The notes under the pieces: generated by a model
Databases searched by the model: none
Told to the model about the DNA's origin: nothing
What the model saw: the letters and a program-made list of their open reading frames with translations, nothing else
In this document: in pieces, positions 1 to 14,244 of the stretch
Numbering within the stretch: position 1 is the stretch's first letter
Layout: every line of letters starts with the position of its first letter
Origin: Puffinus mauretanicus
Taxonomy: Eukaryota > Chordata > Aves > Procellariiformes > Procellariidae
NCBI GenBank assembly: GCA_023333565.1
Contig: JAJKFH010003762.1
Span: 496,001 to 560,000 of the forward strand
DNA: 64,000 nt
Reading direction: 5' to 3'
Translations under genes and position numbers: made by a program

Positions 1-3000
1 CGGAACATTACCAATGCCAGAGCAATGTACATACTACTCAGCAGTTGCATCTGTATGTATGTCCCTTCTTCCCTCTTGTGTCTTTCCATCATACATCCTT
101 CAGTCTCTTCCACCCTTTCCCCACTGATTTAATTTCTTTCTTAATTTCACATATCAAGATCTGAATTTTGACACTCCTGCAATCCTTTGAACTTCACGTG
201 TTTCTTTTTATTCCAGTCTTTTTCCAGATCTCTTCACTCCCCCTTTTCCCCTTTGTGTCTTCTAATGTCCCTTCCAGTTTCTCCTCATTAGTTTTCCACA
301 AATTAGAAATTAAATTTAATTCAATAAAGGACATACGCAACACAGATTCAGAAGTCCAAATGAAGTTACTTCCATAAAACTCAAAAGGCTTAAGTCTTTT
401 GGTAAATAAGGATAGATTCAAGCAGTCTTAAAATTAAGCCTCTTGCTTAGATACTTTGCTGAGTTACAGTCCCAAATTCCACAATACCCCATCCTATTTT
501 TCTGTCTTTCACCGACATGTCTCCATTTTTAGATACAGTTCTTTGCAGAGGCAGTCAGGATGAACAGCATCTGAGTCAGCGAACTTTGCCATGATCAGTC
601 ATGCTACCAGCCACACCAAAATTACTATGCGTCTCCAATTCGCAGTTCACTATGTGGGTTGCTAGACTGCTGAGTGCACGGGTCAGAATTCTGAGTATTT
701 CAACAATACCAATCGTATAAACTGCCTCTCCTAATGAATTGGGCAAAAAAATCCCTGTCCACCTGAGAAATGAGGAAACGGCCACCGCTTTGCCTTCAAG
801 GTGGCAACAGTGGTAGTGAAATGAACTTCCAAAGTCAGATCTCTCTCTGTATTCACTGCAACTCTCAAGCTGTCAGACTCAGTAGACAGGGCAGGGACAA
901 AGAGTAATAGTCTATGTTAATTGTAGTAAAGGCATAGTCTTAAAAGTCTTGATACTTCACAGCGCTGAATAATCTTCTCTAATTCCCCTTCAGGCTTCTC
1001 CCCCCCTTTATCAAACAGCCTTTTTGCAGGCTGAATCTGGCTAACACTGTTATCAAGCCTACCCTGCACATACTCCTTTCTGGGATTCCCCTCAGCCTTT
1101 AATTCCCAGATCATTTTCACTGATCTCCCACAACTCTAAGCTCCAGTGAATGTTGCAGCAGAAAAGCTACAGACAATGGTATAAGAAAAGAAAGAGGGGA
1201 GAGAGATACTAAACCTGTGGGTAGGTCTCATTCTAATACAGTCAATCATAGCTTTTAAATAAAGGAAATCTTGAAGAGAGAATGACTCTTTCTTCATAAT
1301 GAAGCGTTCTATCAGGCCTCATTATTTGACTAATTTTAACACTTCCTGAACCCCAGAAAGCACGAGATGACTCCAAATATTCCGTTTCTTTCAGAATTAG
1401 AGGGCAACTTCCCCTCTCCCCTCATGAAAGTGAGTAATTATTTTTCAGAAGCGACATGTTTGGGAGTATCTGAAGTTTCTAATTGTTGTGTCTCAACACT
1501 GTTGCATCTAAGATTACCCTGAGATTTTCTGTGGCCTTACCATTCATGAAAAGACATTACTACTTCCAATTAACTTATAATTGGAAATTAGTTTCCTTAT
1601 AAATAACTATTTTTAGAGCTTGCTGGCACATATAGCTATGGTATATAAGTAGTATTACTTAAAAGAAGCAGCCACCAATAGAACATATAGAGAAACTTTT
1701 TACAGGTGTCCTAATGCAGAGACTAGGTGAAGGGAATTACAAGTCTGAAGAAACCTTTGCATTAGGGCAAAGGCCACATGGGTAGGTCCAGTGCTGGAAA
1801 TCAGCAGCACTATGAAAATCTACCTTTGATATGTAAAATAAATTATTAGTCATGTACCTTTTGAAAAAGTCTATAATAATGTCTTCTGGGTTAAGTTTCA
1901 AAGTTTTCACTAAGCATATAAAATCATACTTAATCACTTCCATATATTGGCACCATCATTAACTATGTACACATGACTGCCAGTGGTCATCTCAGTTTTA
2001 AAATTGCTTTAATGACATTGTCATGTAATTTGAATAAATATTACATTGACTACATCTGCAGTTTTAACTCTATATTAACAAAGTTTTTGCCTGAGAATAA
2101 ATACTGCAATATGCTAAACGTCTAATTTTTAATGACACTCCGAGTAACTCCACTCCTGCTGTTAACTGAGTAATTTGTGTGACTGAGTTAAATTGTCACC
2201 ATCTGGGACTGGGTTAAATTCTTTCAACAATGAACATTTGACCTCGCATTTTTCACGGTCAAAACCACAGACATTAACATCAAGAATACAGTTAAAGCAT
2301 ACACAGCAAGAACGTCTACCCCCAGATAACCTCGAGCTTGTGTACATTACTGAAGATACCAACTCAGTGGCTTATTTATGCATCGCATGTATTCTGTCTA
2401 ATGTGGGAAGTTATGATCAAAAATAAATCGATTACATAAAAAAAACCTCAGGACAATTCACTGCCTCAGGAAATAAAACTAAACCATATGATCAGTGCTG
2501 AGGCTTTGAAAACAGGCCTGAGAGAGTTCAGAAGTTCGAATTTTTTTTTTTTATTTCCTTAAGATTCCCTTGCAAACTTGGAAATTCTAACTTTGAATAC
2601 TGAAGAAAATGAAATTATGTTATTAGTTCTGTCTAATCTTTCTTTACTTATGAAGTCCAAATCTTCATGAATCCTTATCTTGAAGCAATGGCTAAGGCTG
2701 TATGCACAGAGCTTCTCTTGCTGCTCTTCTATTTCCTCTTCATTCCTAACTGACCCCTGGAATAACTCCACATCAACTGGTAATGGGACATGAGTTTCAG
2801 TGAAAGGAAAGGTCAAGATGCCCTTCATCAGCCTCCTAGAGACCTAGGTAGAACAGATGCCAGATGCATAGGTGAATCTCATAGTGAATCTTCCCAGGAA
2901 GACTCACGTCAGGAAGGCTGAATGCCTAGGGAAAGCCTTCCACAGTTCTTCAAATTAATTTCAAAATGTCTTTACATTGGTGGAAAGATGCAAGTAGCCT

Positions 3001-6000
3001 TTAACATAGGGGAGAATCTTATGCAGGGTAACTGAGCATGGTTCTTATCAGAAGAAAAAAGGTATTGTGCCTCAATAGCAGCCTGAGTCTAAATGGTGCC
3101 TTTCAGGGGACCCTTTTCCTGGCAGTCTGCTGAAGTGCGCGTTACAAGAAAGGATGGCCAAGTCATGGATCCGCTCTCCTCCTTCCACTCCTAGAGTCCA
3201 TCTATCTGGAACAGTTTCTTGCTCTCCAAAGCATATGGTCTTTTCTAACCTTCGCATGCAAAGCTCCCCCAACTCCTCCTTCTCTTCTTTTTCCAGCCCC
3301 AGTCCCCTTTCTTTGACGTCTGCTTAAGGAGGAAATGCTTCTGGCAATTCTCTCCAGAGAGCCTAGCGGCTGGAAAATACTATGATGAGATTTTTATATC
3401 TCAATGAACAGCCCAAACTTTGGCAGTTTTTCAGCTAAACTTCCAACAACCTTAATACATTGATTTTATGGTCAGTGAAAAAATGTTCATCTCCATGAAG
3501 TCTAATCTCTCTTTCTCTCACACACGCATAGATATATACACACACACAGACGCAATAAAAGGGAAAGTGAGCAAAGATTAATGTCTCTGTGAAAAGTGCT
3601 ATGCATGCTGTGGTTTCCCTTCGAGAATAAAGATTACAATTAGATCAAACACAATTCATTATTATTTCAACATCTCTGGCATCTTCTGTGAAACAGTACC
3701 ATTTCAGGTTCCTCAGACAATGGAAATGGGTCGAAGGTTATGAAACTCAGGTAATAGGAACCCTGAAGATTCAGTGTTAATAAAATCTCTGGTAATGAGT
3801 ATGTTAGTGAAGGAGCACACCTCATACCTTGACCAAAAATCTAGGCCTCGTCAAACAAAAAAGGGTCCTTTTAGACAGTTCAAACCCAAATTAAATTATT
3901 ATGGCTTTAAAAAAAAAAAACAAACAAAAAACAACAGAAAATCCTTTTCAGTACTATTCCAGCTTTAAGTTTGTGCTAATTTAAAGCAGGATCATTTCTA
4001 AAGAACTTGCTAGAAATGGTGTACAAAACCATAGTGAATCACAGCACCTAACGTAGCTTGTGGGCCACCTCTGTTTATCTTGATGGTTAGCACTGGGGCA
4101 TTAAAAATCTTGTAATCATAAGTCTATGTGTTTTGGCTAAAGCACAGATCATCAAATTACATTTTAAATAAGAAAAAAAGTCCTTGGGGTACCTTGAAAG
4201 TGATTTATGAACATTTCAGGCAGTGAGGCATTATATGGGTATAACTTACAAAATGTCTGCCTTAAACGTTCCTGCACAACAGAGCTCTAAAAATAATAAT
4301 TTGCGGTGCCATCTAGACTGATGATAAGACAAGCCCTTCCATTTGCTGGAAGGAGAAGTAATCTATACTAGCAGGCCAACAGAAGACTGAATCTGAACAA
4401 CTGACTGACTTTCTCTTTTAGCTAGAAATAAGGAAGGAAAAAATAAAAAGAACAAACCAATAGAGCATCATGAAAAGAAATTCTAAAATAAATGTATATC
4501 ATACACAGATAATTAATATTCTGCAATGATTTAGCACACCTTAATCATCACACTTCAATAATTTGAATTTAAATGCTATCATGTTTAAACAAGATTAAAA
4601 AACACCGTCCATTGTTCTTACTGGTCCTATGAAGTTCACTACTAGCTACTAAAGGGACAGACACACTAGAGTCATGCCTTCTAGACGTGCCTGATGTTTG
4701 TAGTGGTAAAGCCTTTTATCTGTCTCTTTGTTGCAGATAAAGAACAGTACAGATTGTGAATGGGTTATAAAGCAATGGAATTGGGTTCAGATCACATACC
4801 ACTAAGTCTTGTTTTTCACCCGAAAGAAAAACTTTTCTCCCTCTTATTTGAGATCGTATTTTTAGAAATTCACCTTTTGTTTTCCTTTAATATTACTTGC
4901 TTGGTGGTAACAAATGAGAGAAGAATTGCAAAAATACTGCATTTTTTATAAATATTATTATACAATACCTTCTCCTCTTTTGTCTGCACAAAAATGTATA
5001 TTCTATGTAATAGACAATATGCCAGACCTATCTTCAGATACACATTTTCCACATTCTTCTATTTGATAAACTTCCATGAAACGTATGTTTCACTCTTGTT
5101 TTAATTTGGCAATTGCAAATACAATTACACTCTTGCAAAGTGGGATATAACCTTGCTACCAGTTAACAGTTCCTCTTGTCTGTCAATTCCACAAGTATAG
5201 GTTTGAGCAAGGAATATTTTGCGATATGCTGACACTGTTGAATATTTCAATAAACTGTTCTAATAATCAGCCTGAAGGTCAAAGGCATGCAAGGCATTCT
5301 GTCATGTGCACTAACAACGTCTTGAAAGCTACTGGGATTGGCTTCAGAAATAATCTCTTCCCACATCTTCCTCTAGGTCTTCAGCTCAGTTAGCCTAGAG
5401 GAAACAGCTGCTAAATCTGCATTTTTTTCTGTTCATTTTATATTCTGACTGATATCTCAAGGTGCCACTTCTTCCTTCAACCAAATCTTCAGAAACGCTG
5501 CTCCCATTGTAAAACAGAAAATTTAAATTGTAAAAGCTGCCCCTGGAAACGCTATGTGTCCTCAAAGCATCCTCATGCAGTTAAACAAACAGGTGCCTAC
5601 AAAATAAAGTTGTCATTGCCACAGTGAAAGAAATTTCTCCGTGGTAAGAATGAGGATGGTCCTTTTGTGTATCTATTTAAAGTAGACGCACTCTTGAATA
5701 TTCAAAATAAGTGAGATCATATTCAGAGCTTGCTTTCTCCTGTCTTTCGACTCATACAAGTTCTTCTAGTTGAAGAAAAAAAAAAAAAAACCAAACCCAA
5801 CCATGTGGAGTTTTCTCTGAGCTGCCCTCAAAGATAGAAGGGAAGATGAATTTTGGAGGTTTCTTCCTTTCTACTTCATGGGAACTCATACACTAAGCGA
5901 TCTTTTCTTCAGGTCTGGTAAGTGATTTGCTAAAAATTGCAGTCCCCTGTTATGCGTGCTCAAACCTAAGCTTGTTAGCCTGACTCAGGCTCTTTTTTTA

Positions 6001-8048
6001 GGATAGTAACGTAATTACCCTAGTTATGTCATCCTAAAGACAGACTTTTGCTCTTCCAGGGGAACAAAGAAAACTGCACTGTCAGAGTAAAGGTCTAGTA
6101 CCCTGACCTTAAAAGTCACCAAAATACAGGTGCTTCTGAGGGACGCAGAGAAGTTTAAGCAGCAGGGCAAATATAAGGTGATGTGTAGGCACTTGGAAAT
6201 AGGTATGAAATGCCTTGATAAAACCTGCACAAAGCTTTACCCAGTGCTCCTGAACACAATCCTCTATCAACCTAGCAGTATATATGGTCTGAGTCAGTGA
6301 AATAAGGGTGAAGGAAAATGAGAAGAGGCTGTGCAGCGCTGAGTATCCTTTGCCACCCTAGCCTTTTGACACATAACATTGCACAGGATGCAAAGAAAGG
6401 AGTCTAGCCCATCATCTTCTCCTCTCCCCTTGTTATGAGCAACTAAGAAACAAGGGTATTGTCTATTCATTCCTATGAGATACTGCAGTATGTGTTCTCC
6501 CAGGAAGAACTCAAGATTAAGACTAAGTTTCTTCCCTATAAGGCATTTTCCCTTTTTTCGCCAATGAACAGAAATCACAGATAATAATTTCACAGCTATC
6601 CTCCGTTTTGGGAAATCACATTCTGCCAATGTGGATATGCTGCAGGACCGTGCAAGTGAGACACGGTTTATTTTCTGAAAGCTGACCACTGTGAGCACTG
6701 GAACTGCAAAGTTCTTTATATCACTTATGACTTCAATTTCTTCTTATGAAATATAATAAAAACCCACTAAGTACTATTGCAACTATTTTAATCGGGTAGT
6801 TAAGTAGCAGATACTTTAAGAAATGTCTTCAGACATTTCCTTCATCAGGAAGCATGTACTTCATAGGCCTTCATATCATGGGGATAAGGCCACCTATACC
6901 GGGCTGCCGACAGCAGAATAGGTACCTACTGTTAACACAAAGTCCATTCATGTGATCAATGATATTAGTGTTTCATTGGCAACTTTTGTCACCAGAGGTG
7001 GCCAGGGTAATGAAAGATTTTAGAAGATTTAACAGGGTTTATATGCCATGCAGTGCAAACAGAAAAAATAATTATAATACAGTTTTCAAAGCAAATATAT
7101 CTGCTGGGTTTTGTTTGGTTTTAGCATTGACGCCAACTTGTAGTCAACCTAGAAGTCAAGAGTAGACTTTTATAATTTCTCCTTTTATTCCTTATGATAC
7201 TGTACCTAGGAAACTTTTTTGAGCATTGAATATATTGGAATTCATTTTCTATGGAGCGTTGTGATGATTTAGATTAGCGTATATACCGTACTTCCTGCAT
7301 TCCCTTTCGAATGCTGTGCCACTGATTGCATGGGGTTGGCACAGTTAGTCCAAGCCTTGAGCAGTCACAACTATGGGTGCTGCCAGTGACAGCTGTGGCT
7401 GCTCAAAACTTCTTAACAGCCATAGCAACAAACACAAATATGTCCAATTCTCAGTTAGTAAAATATGGAACTCACGTTTCTGTACATGTTCAGTGGTTAA
7501 CAAAGCATTTGAGTATGGCAATAAACTGAAACCTTAATCAAGGCCTTTATCTTTGCTTAGTCTCATTTTGGCTTTGTGAAGAATAAGAAAAAGAGTAGTT
7601 TCTCATTTACTTCACAGGTGTGCTAAAAATATTTTTAATTCACATATGCCCAGGGCTGTCAGAAATGAAGATGCTACCTTAAGCTACCGTTTCTTTATTG
7701 AAAATTTGTCTATAGCTACTTTCCACTTAGCACAAGAATTACCGAAGAGATATCTCATTCTGAACAGCATGTCTTCAAGCTGATATTCCTCAAGTGTCGT
7801 GAAATATAGGAAGGAAACTTCACAACTTTGAGTTTGTGTTCAAAATAAGTAAACTGTGCTTCAATTTTGCAGTCCAGCAAAGCAGGAAAAATAAAGGAAG
7901 TATTTTATGAATGCATCCTTGTCCAGTCCTACTAGATTTTAATCTTCCATGCATTCAGCAGGGTAAACTGTTTTGTTACTCAGTGAGCTCATAACATTTT
8001 AATGCAACTTCAATGTTATTTTCCCAGGTAGTTTACGAAAATACTTAC
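1..8048 (-). other. INPP4B intron (partial), no gene seen
   Basis: The intron downstream of the 8.05-kb exon is truncated by the window edge. It is AT-rich sequence with frequent stops in all frames. It holds short simple repeats: a CA/TA-rich patch near 3520-3550, an A-rich patch at 3907-3931 and an A run near 5776-5791. The few open frames over 60 codons have no recognisable protein features. Confidence 0.6.
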
Positions 8049-8157
8049 TTTCGTCTTTCTGCCTCAAATTTACTCAGCAGTTTTCGGAGACCACCATTCT
8101 TAAATCCTTGGAAATGGGCTGCTGGGGCTCCCACGGTGATGACATCATACAGAGCAT
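8049..8157 (-). CDS. INPP4B: INPP4B exon: [20 protein letters not shown] block (last exon in window)
   Basis: A 109-nt exon, acceptor CTGTTCCAG and a consensus-like donor GTAAGT. It encodes [20 protein letters not shown], then [16 protein letters not shown], leaving AA as the first two bases of the next codon (Asn in human, RRNTGYQ). The [20 protein letters not shown] part is nearly identical to human INPP4B and similar to INPP4A, so it is probably structurally important in the central region. The next exon (human NTGYQFIYYSP...) was searched for by eye in 1-8048 and not found, so it should lie left of the window. An ancient CR1 relic begins about 340 nt upstream of this exon in the gene's direction. 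Confidence 0.96.
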
Positions 8158-11100
8158 CTGGAACAGGAACAGACAAGCACAGAGATTTGCATGTGCCTAT
8201 GCCCAAGGTATGGCAACACTATGATATCTACTCTACGAGACATGAGGACAAGTCTGTATTATTTCCAAGGAATAATCGAGAATCTGTGTCTGAAGGAGGC
8301 CCAAGAGCTAATCAATCTTTCCATACAGCCACCTGCACACCTTAGAAAGTTTACCTGATTTATTGCTACATCTAAATTATATGCCACAGTGTAGAACAAT
8401 ATTCTAGCTCTGCAGTTTACAAAGCTGCCAAGTAAATTGGCCCTTTGTGTATTTCACTTTATTACCCCTTTCATTATTTAACTTGTAGTCATGTTGAGAT
8501 GCACAGATTCATGCATTTTAGAGTCGAAAGAGACCATTATGATGGAATAGTCTGCCTGCCTGAATAACACAGGCTACAGAATTACAGCTAATGATTCCTG
8601 CATCAAGCTTATGTCTTCTGGTTGAGTGAAGGCATCTCTTTTTTTTTTTTAACTAAAAAAAAAAAGAAAAAAAAAAAGACATCTAATCTTGATTTAAAGA
8701 CTTCAAGTGACAATGAATTCACTGCATTCCCAGAGAAGTTGCTCCAATGATTAATCAATCTGACTAGTAAAATTCTCTACTTCTTTTCTAGTTTGAATTT
8801 GCTTAGCTTCCGCTTTCAGATATAATTACCTGTTTAATGCTAAATTGAAGAGCTGTGTTCTATGACATATACTTACTTTTTACATATGCTTATAAACACA
8901 GAGCAAGTCAGTTGTTTTCACTTGAAAAGCTACCAGAATGGGAAATAAACTATACTATTGAAATTTTTGCTGAGACAACAAACTGTTGTTACTCTCTGTA
9001 TGTACCTGATGTCTTGTGACATACATGAGGAACTTTTTCTATGGATGTATGCTTACAGAACTGAAGATGAAACACCTTTTTAAAAACACCTCTCATTTTG
9101 TGCCTGTGATTGAATGTCAGTGCAGAGATGAAGATTTAATTACATCCCAAACCACAATAATTATTCCTTCGAAGTTTAAATTTACATTTGCACTAAGCAG
9201 TACCTGTTTTATGCCCAAGCTCACTGGAGGTATAAAAATACAGGTCAGAATGCCTCATTCTTAAAACACATTTCTAAAGGAAACATTAGAGGATTTTTTT
9301 TGTGAACTATTTTATTCATCAAGAAAGCTTTCCATGTAAATTAAATCTAATCCTCTCCTAAAATAGAACTTTTCTTGCATTCTGATGATAAATATCCCTA
9401 AAAGCAAGAACACTGTACAAATGATTCACAGTTAATGAACTATGTTTTACTTGCAGAGCTGAATCTCAAAGCATATTCGCTCAAACTGATTTGAACTCCA
9501 ATGAATTGGTGACTCTTCAATTTCCACTTAAAAGGAAAAGTGACATAATTTCATTAGCCTCAGGTGAGCTTCAAGATTCTTAAATAGCCCATTCTTTCAG
9601 GTCTTCATTGAGATTTACCCATAAGACATAATCTTGGGCTATTAGAGCTCCGTCGGTACTTGACAATAAGAAGTTCTATTGCTTAAAACAATGGTGGCTT
9701 GAAACCAAAATAAGAGATGAACCCATCAGGTTAACTAGATAATGGCTTCTGAATATGTTTACAGATAACTCATGAAACTACATTTAAAAGACTAAAGCCT
9801 GGTGCTTTTTCCGACTCTGTTTTAAAAAGAAATAGTGACCCTGCTTATAGCTACTTTGGGGAGAATTTACCCAGAAGGAAGCTTTCATTCAGCCTGTGGC
9901 CTCCTCTTGCACGGTCAAGGAGCAGCTGTCTGAGCACAAACTCTCCCAGAACAGCTGAGCACCTACCCCATGCAAGTGAACATGGGAGAGTGAGGGTGGC
10001 AAAGAAGAAGAAAATGTCTACGATGGGCACGGGGCAGTCTCTCTCCCACCTTCCAGAGCACAGTACACTGGAAAGCGCTGCAAGACTCGGGGAGGAATGC
10101 CTTGCGATATGCTCCATTTACACATCCATGCAGCTCCTTGTGAAGGAGGTGCAGTGTCAGCGTGAGTGCACTGGTACAGGAATGCTCCAGTAACTCAGAC
10201 CCATCACCCGCTTCAAGAAGAGACTACTGCCGACAACTCTCTACAGTGGAGACAAAGCTTGAAATGCAGCAGAGAGTTGTAGGAGCTGTATCGTATTGTC
10301 AGTTTGCTGCCCCCAAATTATTAATTAATAGATGTTAAAAAAACCCTCAACCCTTCCTCAAATAACTACTTCAGAATTTGAAGGAAGAAAATGCAAAAGA
10401 TTAGAGTGCAAGAAAATTGAGCTTTAAATCAATCATCATTTCATAGTAATTTTTCTGACTCAAAGATACACTCCCCTCCTATTTATAGAAGTGAAACACT
10501 AACACCAGTTACACTCTCGCCAACAACCAACAATTCCTTCACCGTGCAGAAATATAAACTACCTGCTCATCAGTCCTTCCCGAATAAAACACAGAGCTTT
10601 TGCAATATGGTGACAACCGCAGTGGCACGGTAGAAGTTCCACAAACCTAAGCTTTATCAGACCAATTTAAAAGAGCTGAGGGATTTTTATGTCAAGCTCA
10701 ATCTCGAATTTGAAGCAACCTGCTTGCCTTCACAGGAGGCAGTCAGTGTCTCACACGGGCCAGAAGCAAAATAAAAATCTCTTCAGTCCACCAAATTTAT
10801 TTAAAACAAGCACGCTTACATATGAACAGGGACAAAAGCAAAGCTATGGCAATATATAAATTTAACTTCTGTAGTTAATGATGAAGAGAGCAGAATGTGG
10901 TGTTTATCAAATGGATAGGGATACAGTTATCCCATAATTAAATAGTATTTTTCTCAAAGCTGTTCCTACTGGAAGTTTAAACATACACGTATTTTCTATG
11001 CGATGTCAGTAGCCAGTAACAACCCGAATCAAAGTTCAGCAAAAGTAAACCTGTTATTGAACACGTTGAACAAAAAAGCACATAGCCATGTGCATACACA

Positions 11101-14100
11101 TGATAGATGGGATTAAAACCTATCTTGCATTCCCAAAATTAAGATATCTGACAGTGTAAGGGTTAATAACAGCTTTATGGTTCATCAGCTTGTTTAATCA
11201 CCACCTCTGTGAATGTTTAAATGCTTTCTTTTCTTTTTTTTTTTTTTTCCCCCTCCTTTCTTTCCTCCTGTCAGTCTCCTTCCTGGAGACAATCTTCAAT
11301 TACTTTTGTTATATTTATACTATAGTGCTACCAAAATATCCTAAACATATTGAGGAACCCATTTTGGATATAGAGAAATAAAAAGAGCTCCCCATAACTA
11401 AGGCGTCAGTCTTCCAAAAATATGTGTAGGCAGAAATTCCCTGATTTTAACACAAGTTCCCTTCTTTACTAACGTTTCACAATCTCTAAACTTGAGTGTA
11501 ACAAGAACAGTGTTATCTAATTCTCATGTCAGTGGAGTGAACATTAGCTAAAGAAAAAAGGGAGAGTTTTATAATTTAAACAAAGTTCTAAATTTAGAAA
11601 GTGATTCTAATGTTTATCTCTTTCTATACCCTTTTCAATTATGGATTAACCATATGCCACAAGCAAAGTGGTTTTGGAGGAGAAAGGAGAAAATTCATTA
11701 TAAATAAAACAAAACTCAAGTAGTGTAAAAGTTGTGGGTGATTAAGTGGCATATTTCGTTCCACTTTTTAATTTAGCAAATAAACATACAACGCCCTGTT
11801 CCCAGAAGGGTTTTCTTGAAAAGACATGAAATAAAGGTTCCGGCTACCTGTAGTCATTACAAATCTAAAAATGCTTTTGAGTTAATTAAATAAATTCAAA
11901 ACATCAGCTAAATTAAAATTTGTGCTGTCATATTCCGTCACTATAAATCCCCATCTTGTTAAAATGTTTGAAGGCACCATTGTTTAGTAGAAGAAATAAC
12001 AAAATATTGAACCAATACAGTATCTAACAGACAATCAGAAGTCCCTGTGTCCCAGCTCGGAAGTGGGTGAACATCACCAGTACACAGAATAACACTCCTG
12101 TAATTATTGTTTGTACTTACTATTTTACAATGTGCTTAAATGCAGAGTGTATTTACAAGGCAAAAACCCTACAGACTGTAATTTCCATCTTTCTACAGAA
12201 AAGAAATTTAATAGATCTCAATTTATCAACAAATTATTCACTGCACTATGATTTGCTCATATGTATGTATCAATATAATCTTTTATTTGTAAAGGATGCT
12301 GCTAAAACTATATGCAAGCAGCAGCAACAGAATTCTGTATTAAACAGAATCACAGACGACATTCCACAAAATTATCCCTCTTTCCAGAAGGTATTAGAAG
12401 TTCACAGTATTTTCAGCATAATGAGATATGTGCACTTAACACTAAGCAAATGCCTATGCGGCACAGTGTAGCACTGAATAAGCTGATTTGGGCACAAGCA
12501 GCGCTGGGCTCATTAAGGCTTCGTAAGAAATAGGATATATTAAGTTTAGAAGTAACACTGTCCTTAAGGGAACTGTGCAACTCACATCACCTAGGCTGGT
12601 GAGTTCATCCTGACAATCTCTGGGAAGAAGTGTATTGTGATCTATCACTGTCTCTGGTGGCACACTGGGAAAAAAAAACCCAGCCACCTTAGAAACAAGA
12701 CAGGTAAGACTGACTTTTACACTACACTGGCATTACGGATCACAATGAAAAATTAAGCCGATGCCCTAGAAGGATGTGAATCTTACTGAAGATTGTGCAG
12801 TGTGTCAGTATGAATCATGACAATATTAGTTCTGCACTGCTACAACAGAATATTTTTAACCACGCGTAGGTTACCAATACATTTCAGTGAACATGTATTC
12901 TGTATTTACTTATTTGTTTGAAGTGTCATAGAAACAAAATGAGCATGACATTCTTGGAATTTCTTTTAAAAAAAAGAACTTAAAAGAAATTTAGTTAACC
13001 ACTCCTCAGTTTTCCAAGATCTGCAGTCAGTATCCAAAACTTGTGGCTTCAGAAGATGAGGCAGAGAAATCCCTTGCATAGCTTTAACTTTGGACCCGAT
13101 TCCTAAATTTCAGCACAGGCTCAGGACTTCAGATCAATCTCAGCAGCAGTACGTCTGGGTGCAGGTTTCAGAATTTGTAGAGAAACATGGAGGACGGGGC
13201 AAGCTGGTCACTTCTTTGATCTCACGATTTACTTAAGTGTGGTCCTCTACGGACAGTACATACTCAGTTGCTCTAGAAATATACCAAACACCACCCAAAA
13301 CCGAAAGCTTGGGTTTTAGAAGCAGATGCACAGGCCCGAGAGAATGAAATCAAACCCTTCAGGAAGACAGGCAGGTCCCAGATATGTACACAAAACAAAG
13401 GCAGGAAATAACCACAGAAAGTTTCTAGAGCTCATTAAACAAAGTGAAAAATTAAACACTTTAAACCTGTACAGCAGTACAGATTTTTAAATAATGAATT
13501 TGGAAGCTTGATTTTGGTTTTATTAAAAAAACTAAACAACCACCAAACCAACCAAAAAACCAAGCAACAATCTAGACACACAAGAAACCTTCTGTATCAA
13601 GCCATACTGCATGAATCTTACAAACAAGCTAACACTGTACAAACTTCATTGACTGGCAAAACACATGCAACATGAAATGAATCTCAGAATTTTCTTTAAA
13701 AGTCACTGTATTTCTCGTGATATTCTTTTCTCCTCAGTATTCTTCCAAATCCATGTAAGTCGAAATTGCATGTAAATTTACTAAAAAAAACCCCAACAAT
13801 TTAATACTACTACTTCCCATGCTTTTCTGTAGCATCTTTATGTCCCACTTACAAAGTTCAACACGATTGTTGCCAGTATCCTACCATTAAGTGAAAAATT
13901 CAAAATGACCAAGATTCTACTCTCTAAACAGCATACCTTTCAGTTCTATTGTGGTTTTAAGGTTTCATCGGAAAGCACGTCCACCTAATATTCATCCTTG
14001 AAACTGGATATATAAATTAAGATATTTTCATCTTAAAAAGGGCTAAAATGGAAACCGTACCTCTCAGTTGCAAGTTTAATTGTATTTCAAAGCATACTTT

Positions 14101-14139
14101 GTCATACTGAGGGAATTTCTCCACAGAATATACTTTTAC
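8158..14139 (-). other. INPP4B intron (5982 nt)
   Basis: The intron between the 14.1- and 8.05-kb exons. It contains the ancient CR1 relic listed separately, a long pyrimidine tract at about 11225-11270 and an A/C-rich patch at 13525-13570. No other gene or RNA is recognisable. Confidence 0.7.
8501..8870 (-). mobile_element. Ancient CR1-type LINE 3' fragment
   Basis: The plus strand reads like the reverse complement of old amniote CR1 3' regions. Recognisable landmarks in order are a diverged GATTCAT..TTTTAGAGTC head, GAGACCATTATGAT, AATAACACAGGCTACAGAAT, TCCTGCATCAAGCTTATG, TCTTCTGGTTGAG, ATCTAATCTTGATTTAAAGA and CTAGTTTGAATTTGCTTAGC. The element is therefore antisense on the plus strand, in the same orientation as INPP4B. 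It is heavily mutated and interrupted near 8639-8680 by T and A homopolymers. The family assignment is from memory. Confidence 0.75.
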
Positions 14140-14244
14140 CTTTCAATCGAGGACTATGGACATGCATTCTTTGCAGATGAAGATTTATTGGGATGAATTC
14201 TAATGTTTTTTCTCCTTTGCTACAGCTTGATTTGAAGGAAGAAC
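14140..14244 (-). CDS. INPP4B: INPP4B exon: [20 protein letters not shown] block
   Basis: A 105-nt exon, acceptor TTGTTTTTCAG and donor GTAAAA. It encodes [21 protein letters not shown], then [14 protein letters not shown], plus one base. Human INPP4B has [20 protein letters not shown] and LHLQRMQVHSPHLK, so only a few residues differ; one Ser has become Cys. The serine/lysine-rich start is probably a flexible loop, and the [13 protein letters not shown] part is conserved with INPP4A (LEFVPTNLHIQRM). Phase 2 in, phase 1 out. Confidence 0.96.

Noticed and set aside
1..8048. Next INPP4B exon (human NTGYQFIYYSP...) within the left-hand intron
   Set aside because: Reading the minus strand showed no segment with that sequence and splice borders; it should lie outside the window.
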